From Microcyclosporella mali (Eukaryota > Ascomycota > Dothideomycetes > Mycosphaerellales > Mycosphaerellaceae): DNA of 64,000 bases. The stretch covers positions 1,240,001-1,304,000 of the forward strand of contig NHNU01000002.1 of assembly GCA_002785985.1 (NCBI GenBank), written 5' to 3'. The translations under genes were made by a program, and so were the position numbers. Below the pieces are notes generated by a model. That model did not search any database and was not told the DNA's origin. It saw nothing but the letters and a program-made list of their open reading frames with translations. Of this stretch, positions 38,729 through 48,768 are shown in pieces (the first letter of the stretch is position 1; each line of letters starts with the position of its first letter).

Positions 38729-40168
38729 CTAGATCGAAGCATACACTCTGACAAGTTTGGCTGGAGCAAGGTCGTTGCGAGACTTTTGCGCGCGTTCTTG
38801 TACAGATAATGGGCCCCAGGGAGTGTCTTCTTGCATAGAACCGAGGAGATGTCGAAAATGGTGGTCCAGACCTTGGTAGTACTCCAATGGCATCGGATTC
38901 TGAGAGAAATCGAACGGCCTCCAGCGGTGAAGCAGCTCTTTCAGACGCCTCGAGTGTTTTTCAAAGGTACCATTTGGAACCCGAAGTGTACCTAATCTCA
39001 TCGCTTTCATGCGTCCGTTGTAAAATGGCGACTGTACCACTTTGACGACGATAACGTACGTGGTCATGGGCAGCAGGCAACGTGCATTCTTCGTTTGATA
39101 TGACACCATGAGCGGGGCGTACCATGCTTCATAGTCCCATGTTGGTTCATAATATCTAGGCCGGATGCCCTCAGGTATGAGCACCTCGAACTCTAGACCT
39201 CGCTGCGTTCTAGTAAACACTCGGTGCACGTCGCCTTCTTTAAGGGGCCCAATATCTCCACAATGGGCATATTCCATAGGATGTCGCGCAAGCATACCGG
39301 TGGTACGAATGGGAACGCCGATTCTCCGTGCGATCTGAAAGTCAAGTGTCTTCGAGAATGCGAAGATAGTTTCGTCACATTTTGTGGCGATGATCTCAAG
39401 CTGCAGGCGGCGAAAAGCTCTGAAGAGGCCCTCGCCATATAGTAATGGCATATTCACCTCACAGAGACCCATGAGACAGTATGCCATGTCTTCTGCTCTA
39501 GATGTCTGTCGGTGGGCTGCCCACGAAAGCTTTTGAGCTGTACTGTATTGGTATAAGTCCATGTGGAAGTGGACAACATTGTGCTCGATTCGTGTAGCCT
39601 CTGCTATGCATTCGCTCAACAGTACGCTCTGTTTGTGTCCGAGCGTACGCAGATTCGTTGCATAGAACATGACATATTCGGGAGCGAGGAGCTCCTGCAG
39701 AGTCCAGCCTCTTGTGAACCAGGCACTGTTGACGAGCTCCTTCCGGACAAATTTGGAGTGCCCTGGCACCCCAATGAAACCGGCATCTTCAGGGACGTTT
39801 GAGCACTTGTCAAAAGCCATCACATCGGGAAGAAAGACCAAGCAGACTTGGCTCTTCCGATACCACTCGTACATTGAATTGATGGCTTCGGAAAGCTCGG
39901 CGCTGCTCCGTTTGTCAATACAGACGGTATCTATCCAGGTCCATGCGAAAGCCTGCTTTCCCTCACCGGGAATGATGATACCATCTCGGGCCAGCCGACA
40001 AAGATCCACTATCTTCTGAAAACCTGGTCCGTCCCGATGTTTGGAAGCGATATATTCTTCGTAAGTGACCTCATCTTCGCCCCATCGATGCGACAAAATG
40101 GCATAATCCGGTATACTGTCGTCGAAGAATTCCTTGAGCTCGAGATCTATCGTGTTGATGAGTCGCAT
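38729..40168 (-). CDS. HET-domain (heterokaryon incompatibility) protein
   Basis: Single-exon gene of 479 residues from the ATG at 40168, which gives the typical N-terminus MRLINTIDLELKEFFDD. The HET domain (about residues 20-180) shows its three conserved blocks: YAILSHRWGEDEVTYEEY, AWTWIDTVCIDKRSSAELSEAINSMYEWYR and SAWFTRGWTLQELLAP. After it comes the common extension AEDMAYCLMGLCEVNMPLLYGEG. The last 200 residues have no recognised repeat, NACHT or WD40 region. HET proteins trigger cell death on fusion of unlike strains or act in fungal innate immunity; the domain is TIR-related. Upstream in-frame ATG at 40294 is less likely. Strong domain call; allorecognition role for this copy is unproven. 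Confidence 0.93.
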   Translation of the reverse strand: MRLINTIDLELKEFFDDSIPDYAILSHRWGEDEVTYEEYIASKHRDGPGFQKIVDLCRLARDGIIIPGEGKQAFAWTWIDTVCIDKRSSAELSEAINSMYEWYRKSQVCLVFLPDVMAFDKCSNVPEDAGFIGVPGHSKFVRKELVNSAWFTRGWTLQELLAPEYVMFYATNLRTLGHKQSVLLSECIAEATRIEHNVVHFHMDLYQYSTAQKLSWAAHRQTSRAEDMAYCLMGLCEVNMPLLYGEGLFRAFRRLQLEIIATKCDETIFAFSKTLDFQIARRIGVPIRTTGMLARHPMEYAHCGDIGPLKEGDVHRVFTRTQRGLEFEVLIPEGIRPRYYEPTWDYEAWYAPLMVSYQTKNARCLLPMTTYVIVVKVVQSPFYNGRMKAMRLGTLRVPNGTFEKHSRRLKELLHRWRPFDFSQNPMPLEYYQGLDHHFRHLLGSMQEDTPWGPLSVQERAQKSRNDLAPAKLVRVYASI

Positions 40169-40937
40169 GCTGGGGCCCTCAGAAGCGCGGAAGATGTCTG
40201 CTTGACGAGTAATTGTCGATGTATTGATGTCCGTCACGTAACGCTGCGGCTCGACCTTGTATACTTGCGTGAGCCCCGGAGTCCAAGCAGCCACGTATTG
40301 GTGCAGACTGTTACGTGTTCCATGTCCATAGAATACTGACTCCAGGCTGACGGCCTCAGCCTCGCCGTTGATAGTCTACAGCAGGTAGAAGGATGCTTAG
40401 CGGGCGCTCCTTCGTGCACGCCACATCGTGGTTCTCAGTCTGCTACGGCAGACCACAAGTTAGCATCGTAGTCCGTGAAGAGACTCAAATCTTCTCGCCA
40501 AAGACACTCGTGCCGAGAGATCGCGGTATCAGAACCTAGCATTGTCGGTGCATGTTCAGTGACTTGTAAGATCCTGCCTTGCAGGTCAAGTGGTTGATGT
40601 GATGCCGATGTTGGAAAGCAAACGAAAGTTGTGTGTTATCGAGGTGGACAGTTTGGCCGAGGCGCTACCAGCCCAGAACTACAGTAAGCATCGCATACAC
40701 TTTCCTTTCACGATGTTCGTCTCCTTTTCCTTGTACAGCTCCTTATCGAGCGGGAAAGGTAAGCCTACCTGCCATCATGTGGTTTGTCGGTATGAATTTA
40801 AGGTCATTCTCCTCTCAAGCTACACGCTCTCGGACGTAATACCATCTGACGGGTAGGATCTTGAAGCTTCTGCATCAGAGTCAGGATATCTTTAACTCAT
40901 CAAGTACATTCCATACAACTCGGTGATAACCATCACT
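40169..40937. other. Intergenic region, promoter of the HET gene
   Basis: 769 bp containing the HET gene promoter and the 3' UTR of the Ap4A phosphorylase gene. No repeat, RNA or further coding sequence recognised. Confidence 0.4.
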
Positions 40938-41886
40938 TCATCCTCTAGGTACTCCAAGCTCACGAAGTGACTCCGTCAATCCAAGAGACACCCATTTCTG
41001 AATCTCCTCCCGCGTAGCGATGGCGATCACCCCGATCATACCCATCGCATTAGCACCAGCTTCTTTATTGATACCAGCTCGCCGCCTGGGTATGACGAGC
41101 ATCCATCTTTTCGTGAGAATGAAATTATGCGGACACTGAGCGTGCGGAAGTTCATGCTCCTCCTTCGATTGGTCTCTTGTAAGTTTTGTCGCTTGCCGCA
41201 AGAGCTCCGCATAAACCTCAATCAACGTCGCTGGTGTCATCTGTCGAGTTTCGAAACGACGAAAGAACCACTGGAAAGGAACGCTTGGCTCCTCAGCTTC
41301 GACGGTATCCAGAAAGGACGCAAACGATTTAGCGGGCGTCGGCATGATTTGCATATGTTTGTGCAGACGACTGCAGCCACTGCTTCTCCCGCAGTTGAAG
41401 AACACGACGTAGTCATCCTTCAGCGATTGCAATACCCTCCACGCTGCTGCGAGATCATCCTGGTCGAGAGGCTCATGTTGCTTTCGATAGCCGTCAGATG
41501 TCAGAAGCATGAGATGCGGTCGAGCGAAGCAGAATTTATTAGCTGCTACAAAGTGGCTTTTACCAGCGAAGCAGATCTCAAATCCTTCAGTGTTGATATC
41601 GCTTCCAGCTCGTGTTGGTAGCCTGGCCTCGTTCCGTGGCTCGGATATGGGTCTGGTTGTCTGCAGATTCGGTTTTCCGACCAGAGCAGAGGATAGGAGG
41701 AATTGAAACTGAAAGAGTATTCGTCAAGTTGCGATTCGATATAAACAGGCGTGCAGACGTCACCTCGAGGCCATTCTCAACATATTCAATGATAGTCTGC
41801 TTGTTATCGTACAGGACGAGTCCGGATTCGACAAGTGCATCGAAATGTGCCAGTAACAATGAGTCCTCCATCTCATGGCCGTTCAT
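40938..41886 (-). CDS. ATP adenylyltransferase / Ap4A phosphorylase, compact form
   Basis: Proposed exons 41886..41764 and 41576..40938 (intron 187 bp) encode 253 residues. The main exon has the HIT-superfamily core: FVAANKFCFARPHLMLLTSD, EPLDQDDLAAAWRVL, FFNCGRSSGCSRLHKHMQIM (the HxHxQ catalytic motif as HKHMQ) and the C-terminal ATP_transf region NFILTKRWMLVIPR. Apa1/Apa2 enzymes split Ap4A with phosphate into ATP and ADP. They are about 320 residues; here the linker between the first helix (YDNKQTIIEYVENGLE) and the core is very short. The first splice is the weakest part: the unspliced first frame also runs on to 41587, and an acceptor two codons earlier is possible in another phase. Family call strong, 5' structure moderate. 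Confidence 0.82.
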
Positions 41887-42671
41887 TGTCAGGCGAAGTT
41901 CAGGGGTTGCAGGCCTGACCAGCCAAGTATAGCGAACAGTCTCCTTCTCACACTCTGCGAATAAGTGAATGCGGCGCAGTAAACAGGAGTCAGCGCCATG
42001 TTCCAGCGAAGCGAAAGTCTAGCCGAAGCTGACCACTGCAGAATGCAGATATCGGGTGCACTTTCCCCCTTCCTTGTTGGTCGCTGCCCTTCTCTTCAAC
42101 GTCACTATGCACTTCTCGAGTCAAGTCAGCCACCTGCAACGGATACAAATCCTCAGAGACTTCGTCCACGAGGGATCATGCTGTTCGACCTCAGCTTACG
42201 AATTGCTTAGACGTCATGCCTCGCAGCGTCGCTGCATCACAAATTAGCTGAAAAACTCTTGATCACATTGGTCGAAGTCTACCTTGCGGATGCCCGTACC
42301 GCAGTCGAAAGAAAAAACCATCATCGGGCCCATAAAGTGAAGAGCTAGACTCACCATCGAACATGTCCACGTGTCTTTGAAGATTTCCACGCGACTCTCT
42401 CTGGCCCGCTTAAGCGGTGCCTGCGAGACTTCCGATGCTAGAAGGCATGAGCTTTGCTAGAGACAGCTCATATCAATGACGTGCGAGGCATTGGCAGCTA
42501 ACACTATATTAACGACAATGCGTTAGCTGTGCCAATGAAAAAAGGCTCAGATGTCATCATTTCCGCCTGTATATATGTATCCCAAGTTGCTACCCTCATG
42601 CCCATAATCGAAGTACTTGAAGGGAAACAGCAGAACACTCTCATCCACCCACCAAATTCAGACCTCTCACA
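41887..42671. promoter_or_regulatory. Divergent promoter, Ap4A phosphorylase / catalase-like peroxidase
   Basis: 785 bp between start codons. GTATATATGT at about 42569-42578 is a TATA-like element 95 bp before the catalase ATG. An ATG at 42598 opens an out-of-frame uORF that overlaps the catalase start. Nothing else recognised. Confidence 0.45.
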
Positions 42672-43649
42672 ATGCCTCTCCCAGAAGACCCCAAACTCCT
42701 CAGACTCTCCGACGAACTCGTCAACACCATCAGAGCCACCTTCGACACTCCCCAAAACTACAGACCCGTGCACGCCAAAGGCCAGCTCGTCAAGGGAACC
42801 TTCACACCAAGCAAAGATGCGCACAAACTCTCCAAGGCGCCAATCTTCACTGCAGCCTCCACGCCTCTGATCATGCGATACTCCACCGACACAGGCTTCA
42901 AGAACCTGCCCGACAACGGCGAGAACGGGTCTCGTGGTTTCGCGATTCGCTTCGTGCTGTCCGAAGACGGCCACCAGCATTACGATATCATCACGAATAA
43001 CGCTTTTGGCTTCATCGTCTCCACTGGCGAGGGCTTCCTCGAACAATTCAAGGCCATGAAAGCCAATAAATTTCAAGACTTTCTGGATGCGAACCCGCAC
43101 GCCAAGTACTTTGCCGAGAACCAGACGCCCGCACACTCCTACTCTTTCGCCACCGAGCAATGGCACAGCATCCACGCGTTCAAATTTGTCGATGGTGCAG
43201 GCAAGGAGCGCTTCTTCCGCTGGCGACTGGTTCCGTGGCAGGGCGTGATGAAGCACAGCAAAGCGGATGCCGCAAAGCAAGGCAAGAATTACCAGTTCGA
43301 CGATCTGGAGTGGCGAATGCAAAATGGTAAACCTATCAAGTACCGCCTCATGGCACAGCTCGCGGAACCAGGCGATATCACGAACGATTCGACGAAAGTA
43401 TGGCCGGAGACGAACGAGTTTGTAGAGATGGGCGAGATTGCCGTGGAGAGGTTGTGGTCGATGAGTGAAGGTGAGCCAGCTGGGCGCGAGCAGAAGAGGA
43501 TCATATATGATCCTGTGCCGAGATATATTGAGGGAATTGAGTCGGGCGATGATCCGTTGATTGAACTGAGGACGGCGGTTTATTTGATCAGCGGGAGGAT
43601 TAGGAGAGAGCATGGAGAGGAGAAGGTTGAACAAGCTTCTGAGCACTGA
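42672..43649 (+). CDS. Small catalase-fold heme peroxidase (catalase-related, SrpA-like)
   Basis: Single-exon gene of 325 residues, far shorter than typical catalases (about 500-700). It keeps the catalase core: distal His in YRPVHAKG (His34), MRYSTDTGFKNLPDNGENGSRGFAIRF, NAFGFIVSTGEGFLEQFKA and the proximal region RTAVYLISGRIRR, where Tyr would bind the heme iron. This matches the minimal catalase-related subgroup, which has weak catalase but organic peroxide-dependent peroxidase activity. No peroxisomal SKL-type tail (ends SEH) and no signal peptide, so it is probably cytosolic. A 402-codon antisense ORF covers the gene and is regarded as a shadow. Strong family call. Confidence 0.92.
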   Translation: MPLPEDPKLLRLSDELVNTIRATFDTPQNYRPVHAKGQLVKGTFTPSKDAHKLSKAPIFTAASTPLIMRYSTDTGFKNLPDNGENGSRGFAIRFVLSEDGHQHYDIITNNAFGFIVSTGEGFLEQFKAMKANKFQDFLDANPHAKYFAENQTPAHSYSFATEQWHSIHAFKFVDGAGKERFFRWRLVPWQGVMKHSKADAAKQGKNYQFDDLEWRMQNGKPIKYRLMAQLAEPGDITNDSTKVWPETNEFVEMGEIAVERLWSMSEGEPAGREQKRIIYDPVPRYIEGIESGDDPLIELRTAVYLISGRIRREHGEEKVEQASEH

Positions 43650-44667
43650 TGCCGCTGCTGTTAATGAGAAAATGCACAGAGTGAATACTAGACCGTTCTC
43701 AACAGCGCGCAACCGAGTGAATCACTCAGACTCTAGCACACGGGCAGCGGCATGAACCTCGTCGATGCTGAGAACTGTGGCTGAAGGAGAAGTTCAAGGA
43801 CCAGCGGCTTATGGTGGGTCTGTTCTGCAGCAGTGAAAGAAGTGGTGGAACGCGAGCACGCGAGCACTGAGACGCCGACGCGTTGTGAAGAATCAAGATG
43901 TCGCGCAAAAGCAAACGGTTGTATTGTTGGTGTTTCAGGCAGTGTAATGAGTAATCTTGCATGGGTCCATGTCGTGTCGTGGCAGTCGTATGCCGGTAAT
44001 AAAAAGGGCATTTTCGGCTGGTCGGAATGCAGGAGATCGAACGGCGAACGACGCCACACGAATAGTCAGCAAGCAGCCGGAATTTGACCACCTTGCTGCT
44101 GGCCGGCTGATGCTGCATGTACAGTAGCAGCGTAGCTTCTCCGCGTGCGCCAGTGGAGACGTTGTTTGCTGGCAGTTTTGCAAGCAAGCAAGACAGACTT
44201 CTATCAGCGGTGATGAGTCGTGTGCGTGTAATCAAGGGGTCAACTTAGAGTGAGGTCTGAGATTGTGGATGATTCGAGGGGCGGCGGCGGCTCAGCGCGA
44301 CCGGGTGTTTCGCAGTGGGAAGTTGAGAGTGGCAGCGGTTGGACGGATGGGCAGCAGCACTTTGATGAGGACAACTTGATGGACATGATGGGCCGACGAC
44401 AGGGCGAGACGAGACGAGACTCGAGAGGACAGCGGCGTCTTCCATGTCATCTTCCCTCTCCTTTCCTCATGTTCTTCTTGGCCGGCGACAATCTTGGTGA
44501 TTCCTCTATTACAGTATACAAGACTCTTGGCAGTACTTCGGAGCGGTCAGGTTGCTGCGTTCGCGTTGCTGAATCTGCAGAGGCAAAGGACAATTTGACT
44601 TTTCTCGACGTAACTCCCTAGCGCTGGGCTCGGACGCTCCTTCCTGCCAGCCGACTCTCCTAAGTTA

Positions 44668-44688
44668 CCCTGCCCTGCCCTGCCCTGC
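44668..44688. repeat. (CCCTG)n microsatellite
   Basis: Four tandem copies of the pentamer CCCTG lie in the upstream region of the SamB gene. Confidence 0.8.
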
Positions 44689-44744
44689 TTGCTTTGCCCG
44701 TGCCAGCAACCCAACCCGACCGTCAACACTACCCACCTTACCAA

Positions 44745-44766
44745 CCACTCCACTCCACTCCACTCC
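44745..44766. repeat. (CCACT)n microsatellite
   Basis: Just over four tandem copies of CCACT lie about 460 bp upstream of the SamB start codon and 57 bp downstream of the CCCTG tract. Confidence 0.8.
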
Positions 44767-45227
44767 ATCATCCCTCTCGAAGACCCCATTCCGCCCAGCA
44801 AACACTTCTACACACTCTGTCCGCGTCACGTCGTCGAACGGGCTGCGCACTGCGGCTGCATGTGGTGAGCGAGCCCGACGCAGCGGAGTCAGCGCCCAAG
44901 GAGACCCGCCTCTCCCACGCCTCTTTGTCTCGCTTCCGCCCAGACGACAGCAGCCTCCATCTCCCATCGCCTCTCGGCCTCACCGCTACCCTGGCGTGTT
45001 GCATATACCATCTCGCATTCGTGGAGTGTGAGGAGAGTGTTTGGCTAAGCGGGCGCGCATCTGCTATTACACCGGCGTCGAGTCGCCCGAGTCTCGTCTG
45101 AGTGGAGCTTTGCGCTATATCACAACCTCCGACACAACCATTACATCGAATTTGCCGCTACACACCATCGACGCATCTTCCATCTACCGCTCCCTCGCAG
45201 CGTGTCCCCCTCCCCTAACACGCAAAC

Positions 45228-47276
45228 ATGCGCGAGGTCAACTTCAGCATCCCTAGCGCAAACAAGGCCTCCGTCGGCATCACAACCGCCCTCTATGACC
45301 GCCGAGCACTCGACTGCACCTCCACTCTCCCCCTCATAAACTCTCTCAACAATCTCGCATACCTTACTACATCTTCCGGCCGCATCAGGGACATCTTGAC
45401 TGTCGATGGCGGCATCGAAAGGCTGGTATGCATCCTCAAGGAGGGCCGAAGCAAGGACATGATGGAGATGTGGAAGTGGAATCTGGCCTTTCAGTGCATA
45501 GTAAACATTGGCGTCAGAGGCTCCGAGACGGTTCGCACGCGTGTCGTGGAGGCAGATATGGTACCCGTGATAGCCACCATACTTGACAACTATCTACAAG
45601 TGGTCGAGAAGAGCAAGGAACGGCTGGAGTACGAGAACCGACGGAAATGTCCGTTCAGCAGCTCACGAGGTTTCTCGAGGTCTGCAAACAGGACGGAATC
45701 ACACGAGCATCGTCTCGGAAGAAGTCGCAGGCACGCTCCACCGCCTATCTCAATTCCGGAGCCAGGTGACAATCCAGAAGCGGACGACCCGACCAGTGAA
45801 ATTACACCCACGGCGAACACGGCCAACTTGTCGCTCAGCTCTCCACCTGATCGGCCTGCAGTGCCGAGAGGGCATCAGCAGCAGCGATCTGATGTACGAG
45901 TACCATTTCCGTCTCCAAGCCTCACAGAAAGGCCATCAGAGCCTCCCATGCTAGCATCAACACTTCAAAGCAATGCAGGTGGTGCATTCCGCCCTGTCCG
46001 AGACATCGACAGACTGCCGTCAATGCTTCCTTCTGTTCATTTAGAGCTAAGCTCACAACCTCAATCTCCTGCTACTCCTGGCGCGCCGGCACAAAGGCCT
46101 GGCAGCCCTAGAGCATCAGCCAGTCGACCTCGACGGAGACCTTCCATTCGACACCAGCTATCTATCTCTGGTTCTGAAGATGACGGTCAGATTGAAGAAA
46201 GTGTTTCGGAGGAATCAACTGGCGCTGACGTGGAACCTGTGGTGGGCATACAAGGAGACATTGTCATGCAAGATATTGGCGATGACGATGGCCTACTGGA
46301 TGCTCAAACAGCTATCAACGTCCAGGATGTGACCAGCACTGACGACGAAACGTTCAACATCTCACACAGATCTACAGGAGAAGGGAGCTTGACCACGCCA
46401 ACTCAGGGAACGAGGAACGTACCAGCCCCGCCATTGTCGCCATTGGCGCCGGTGCCGCGATTACTACCTACAGTCAACGCCGTGAATGCGACGCCTCCCA
46501 GTCTACACCAGACGCCTACATGGTATCCTTCCAGAGGCCTTAATCTCGACAGACCTGCACCCACTAGCATACTAGCGGCCATGCCTCGGGAAGAGGATGT
46601 CTTGATGTCTCTCCAACTTCTGGCATATGTCTCCAAATACTGCAATCTCAGATCATACTTTCAACAATCGCGCCTCGTGCCACGGCTCAAGATTGGAAAC
46701 GAATTGAAGGTGCTCGATCCAGACTATAATCCCGCAGCCGATTCGCCACCCAGCCAAGAAGAATTGGATGATGAATGGGATAATGAATTCGTCAAGAAGG
46801 AGGGAGAACAACCATACAATATCTTCCCTCTCATCGAGAAGTTTACCGCCAAGCCGTCGTCTTCGCGGCATGCCAACCCTGCATCGCCCCAACAAGGCGA
46901 TATGCAATACTGGGCTGGCGTCGTTATGCGCAACCTTTGCCGGAAAGACGACAGCCGTGGGGGAATCAGGCAATGCGCATACTGGCAATGCGGTAAGTGG
47001 GAAGAATACACCCGTCAATTTGCCAAGTGTCGACGGTGCAGACGTACCAAATACTGCAGCAAAGAATGTCAGAAGGGTGCTTGGGGAAGTCATCGTTTCT
47101 GGTGCGTCGCCGCCGAAGACAGCAGAGACGGCGAGCCCGGATCGAGTGAAGGTAGACACCATCATCACCGACACCATCGATCACACCATCATCATCATTC
47201 ACATCCTCGGATTCCAACTACTACCACCGCAAGTACGAGTGGACACAATGGACACAATGGACATGCGGCTGTCTAA
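45228..47276 (+). CDS. samB: MYND zinc-finger protein SamB / Mub1
   Basis: Single-exon gene of 682 residues starting MREVNFSIPSANKASVGITT, the conserved SamB/Mub1 N-terminus. An armadillo-like helical domain (residues 20-140: RALDCTSTLPLINSLNNLAYL ... GVRGSETVRTRVVEADMVP) is followed by 300 residues of disordered Ser/Pro-rich sequence. A second conserved block comes next (DVLMSLQLLAYVSKYCNLRSYFQ). The MYND finger spans about residues 583-626 and has the expected C/H ligands (CxxWQC, CRRCRRTKYCSKECQ, HRFWC). The tail is His-rich. Yeast Mub1 is the adaptor of the Ubr2 E3 ligase that turns over Rpn4; Aspergillus SamB affects hyphal morphogenesis and conidiation timing. Very strong call. Confidence 0.95.
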   Translation: MREVNFSIPSANKASVGITTALYDRRALDCTSTLPLINSLNNLAYLTTSSGRIRDILTVDGGIERLVCILKEGRSKDMMEMWKWNLAFQCIVNIGVRGSETVRTRVVEADMVPVIATILDNYLQVVEKSKERLEYENRRKCPFSSSRGFSRSANRTESHEHRLGRSRRHAPPPISIPEPGDNPEADDPTSEITPTANTANLSLSSPPDRPAVPRGHQQQRSDVRVPFPSPSLTERPSEPPMLASTLQSNAGGAFRPVRDIDRLPSMLPSVHLELSSQPQSPATPGAPAQRPGSPRASASRPRRRPSIRHQLSISGSEDDGQIEESVSEESTGADVEPVVGIQGDIVMQDIGDDDGLLDAQTAINVQDVTSTDDETFNISHRSTGEGSLTTPTQGTRNVPAPPLSPLAPVPRLLPTVNAVNATPPSLHQTPTWYPSRGLNLDRPAPTSILAAMPREEDVLMSLQLLAYVSKYCNLRSYFQQSRLVPRLKIGNELKVLDPDYNPAADSPPSQEELDDEWDNEFVKKEGEQPYNIFPLIEKFTAKPSSSRHANPASPQQGDMQYWAGVVMRNLCRKDDSRGGIRQCAYWQCGKWEEYTRQFAKCRRCRRTKYCSKECQKGAWGSHRFWCVAAEDSRDGEPGSSEGRHHHHRHHRSHHHHHSHPRIPTTTTASTSGHNGHNGHAAV

Positions 47277-47761
47277 CACCAATACATGGGAGGCAGCGTC
47301 TTTTCATAGCGTCATCATCATATTTCAGGGAAGCATAGCCACCGGAGTTTCATACTTTAGCCAAGGACCAAGTACGGGAGAAAGCCATGACATTTAAAGA
47401 CACGACTATATCTATTCATTGTTCCAGCAACAAACGCTGGACATACGGCTCTCTGATTACCTTTCCTTGGACAAATTCGATCACCAGCAGCGCGACACCA
47501 GCTGTTTTCATCTTTCATCGCAAAGGAGTGCATATGGTAACTACTACTACGTTCTCACAAGAAGGACATATGGACCACGATTACGGGGCCGGGAAAGGGC
47601 AGGGCGCACTTTGAGGAAAGGGAGTTCTTTCTGTAATAGCATGTTTCGCAAGAGTATCATTTTATGTTCATGAATTCGTTCCAAATCATCGTTGTCTCAT
47701 GATCCTTGACTGCCATGATCGAACATCGTATCACTTCTACTCCTACAACAGACCAACCCAC
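47277..47761. other. Convergent 3' intergenic region
   Basis: 485 bp between SamB and ATG16 stop codons. ORFs here have no domain features. Nothing recognised. Confidence 0.4.
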
Positions 47762-48402
47762 TCACTTCCACTCACTCTCCCGATTCACTTTCTCCGCCTC
47801 CTCGCCCATCCGCTTCATCCACCTGTCCACCAACTCTTTATTCTCCCTCTCTAACCGCTCACTCCTCTGCTCCGCCATGTTCAGCTGTAACTGCAGCGAT
47901 ACCATCTCATCCTGCGTGTCTTCCACCAGTTTCCGCTTGGATGTTATCTCCGAGGCTAGATCGCGCAGGCGGCGTTCCAGGGCGCCTTTTTGGGTCGTGA
48001 GAGTGGAGATCTGCTGGGTGGAGGTCGCGTGGGCTTTTTGGAGGGTTGTGTGTGAGAGTGTGAGGTTTGTGAGCTGGGAGGCGAGGGTGGCGCGGGCGCG
48101 TTGGGAGGTTTGGAGGTCTGTGGTTGTGGGTGCGGGTGTGGTGGAGGTGTTGGCGGTGGTGGGGGGTTTTGGTGAGGTAGTGGTGGTGGAAGTCGTGGAA
48201 GTGGTACGGTCGGCTAATCTGGTGTCTGGTATTGTTTCCGGTAGGATTAGTGTGCGATGGTATCAGAGGACGGCTGTGGTGGGTAGGAGGGGGTGGAAGG
48301 GTAGTAGGGAAACGTACAGGCGTCTATGTATGGTTTGTGCGCTTTCTCGCGCGCGTCGCGGACGTCGAGGGCTGCGGAGTATTGGTCTATCCAGTCGGTC
48401 AT
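47762..48402 (-). CDS. ATG16: Autophagy protein Atg16
   Basis: Exons 48402..48318 and 48225..47762 (intron 92 bp, GTACGT...ACCAG) encode 182 residues. The N-terminus MTDWIDQYSAALDVRDAREKAHKPYIDA, joined across the splice to YTRLADRT, is the Atg5-binding segment of fungal Atg16. A Thr/Pro-rich linker follows. A parallel coiled coil runs from about residue 75 to 165 (LASQLTNLTLSHTTLQKAHA ... LERENKELVDRW). The C-terminus WMKRMGEEAEKVNRE is typical for fungal Atg16. It forms the Atg12-Atg5-Atg16 complex that directs Atg8 lipidation at the phagophore. The opposite strand carries a longer spurious Val/Arg-rich ORF. Strong call. Confidence 0.9.
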
Positions 48403-48768
48403 GGTGGATGGGTGTTGTGATGTCTAGGTTGTTGCTGGCGAGGGCGGTGGGCTAAGGGCATGCTCTTGTCTGTGTATGGTCCACGGGTGTTTGTTTGCGA
48501 GGGTTGGAAGGGGAGAGGTGGGGACGAATGTCATTCACCTCCACGTGTATGACGGGGTGGGGCGAGGTAAGGGGGTGGACGGATGAACTATGGATGGAAC
48601 TTTGGCTGTTGAATTTCCATTTCGACATCGACATGCTGTTCGCGAGAAACTTACCATTTTGAAAACTAAATTCTGAGATCTGGATTGTAGAGTATCGTGG
48701 CCTGATCAGACGCATTTATTTCAAGCAGCGATAGAGCTGCTGAGCTGCAAAGACCTCGGAACGACAGA
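48403..48768. promoter_or_regulatory. Divergent promoter, ATG16 / GH76-like
   Basis: 366 bp between start codons. The part next to ATG16 is G/T-rich on the plus strand (C/A-rich on the ATG16 strand). No convincing factor site. Confidence 0.4.

Larger units (their letters stand above)
43650..45227. promoter_or_regulatory. Long upstream region of the SamB/Mub1 gene
   Basis: 1,578 bp without a recognisable gene. The first 400 bp should hold the catalase 3' UTR. From about 44430 to 45220 the plus strand is strongly C/T-rich and contains two pentamer microsatellites, suggesting a long pyrimidine-rich promoter and 5' leader for SamB, a developmental regulator. ORFs on both strands here have low-complexity translations without domains. 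Confidence 0.5.

Noticed and set aside
42504..43712. 402-codon minus-strand ORF opposite the catalase-fold gene
   Set aside because: Plus-strand protein matches the catalase family throughout; the antisense product has no recognisable features and results from codon bias.
44250..44621. 123-codon plus-strand ORF upstream of samB
   Set aside because: Gly/Arg/Ser-rich low-complexity translation without an ATG start of good context or any family feature; more likely part of the promoter region.
47706..48455. 249-codon plus-strand ORF of Val/Arg/Trp-rich composition
   Set aside because: Minus strand encodes ATG16 with conserved ends and an intron; the plus ORF has no domain.
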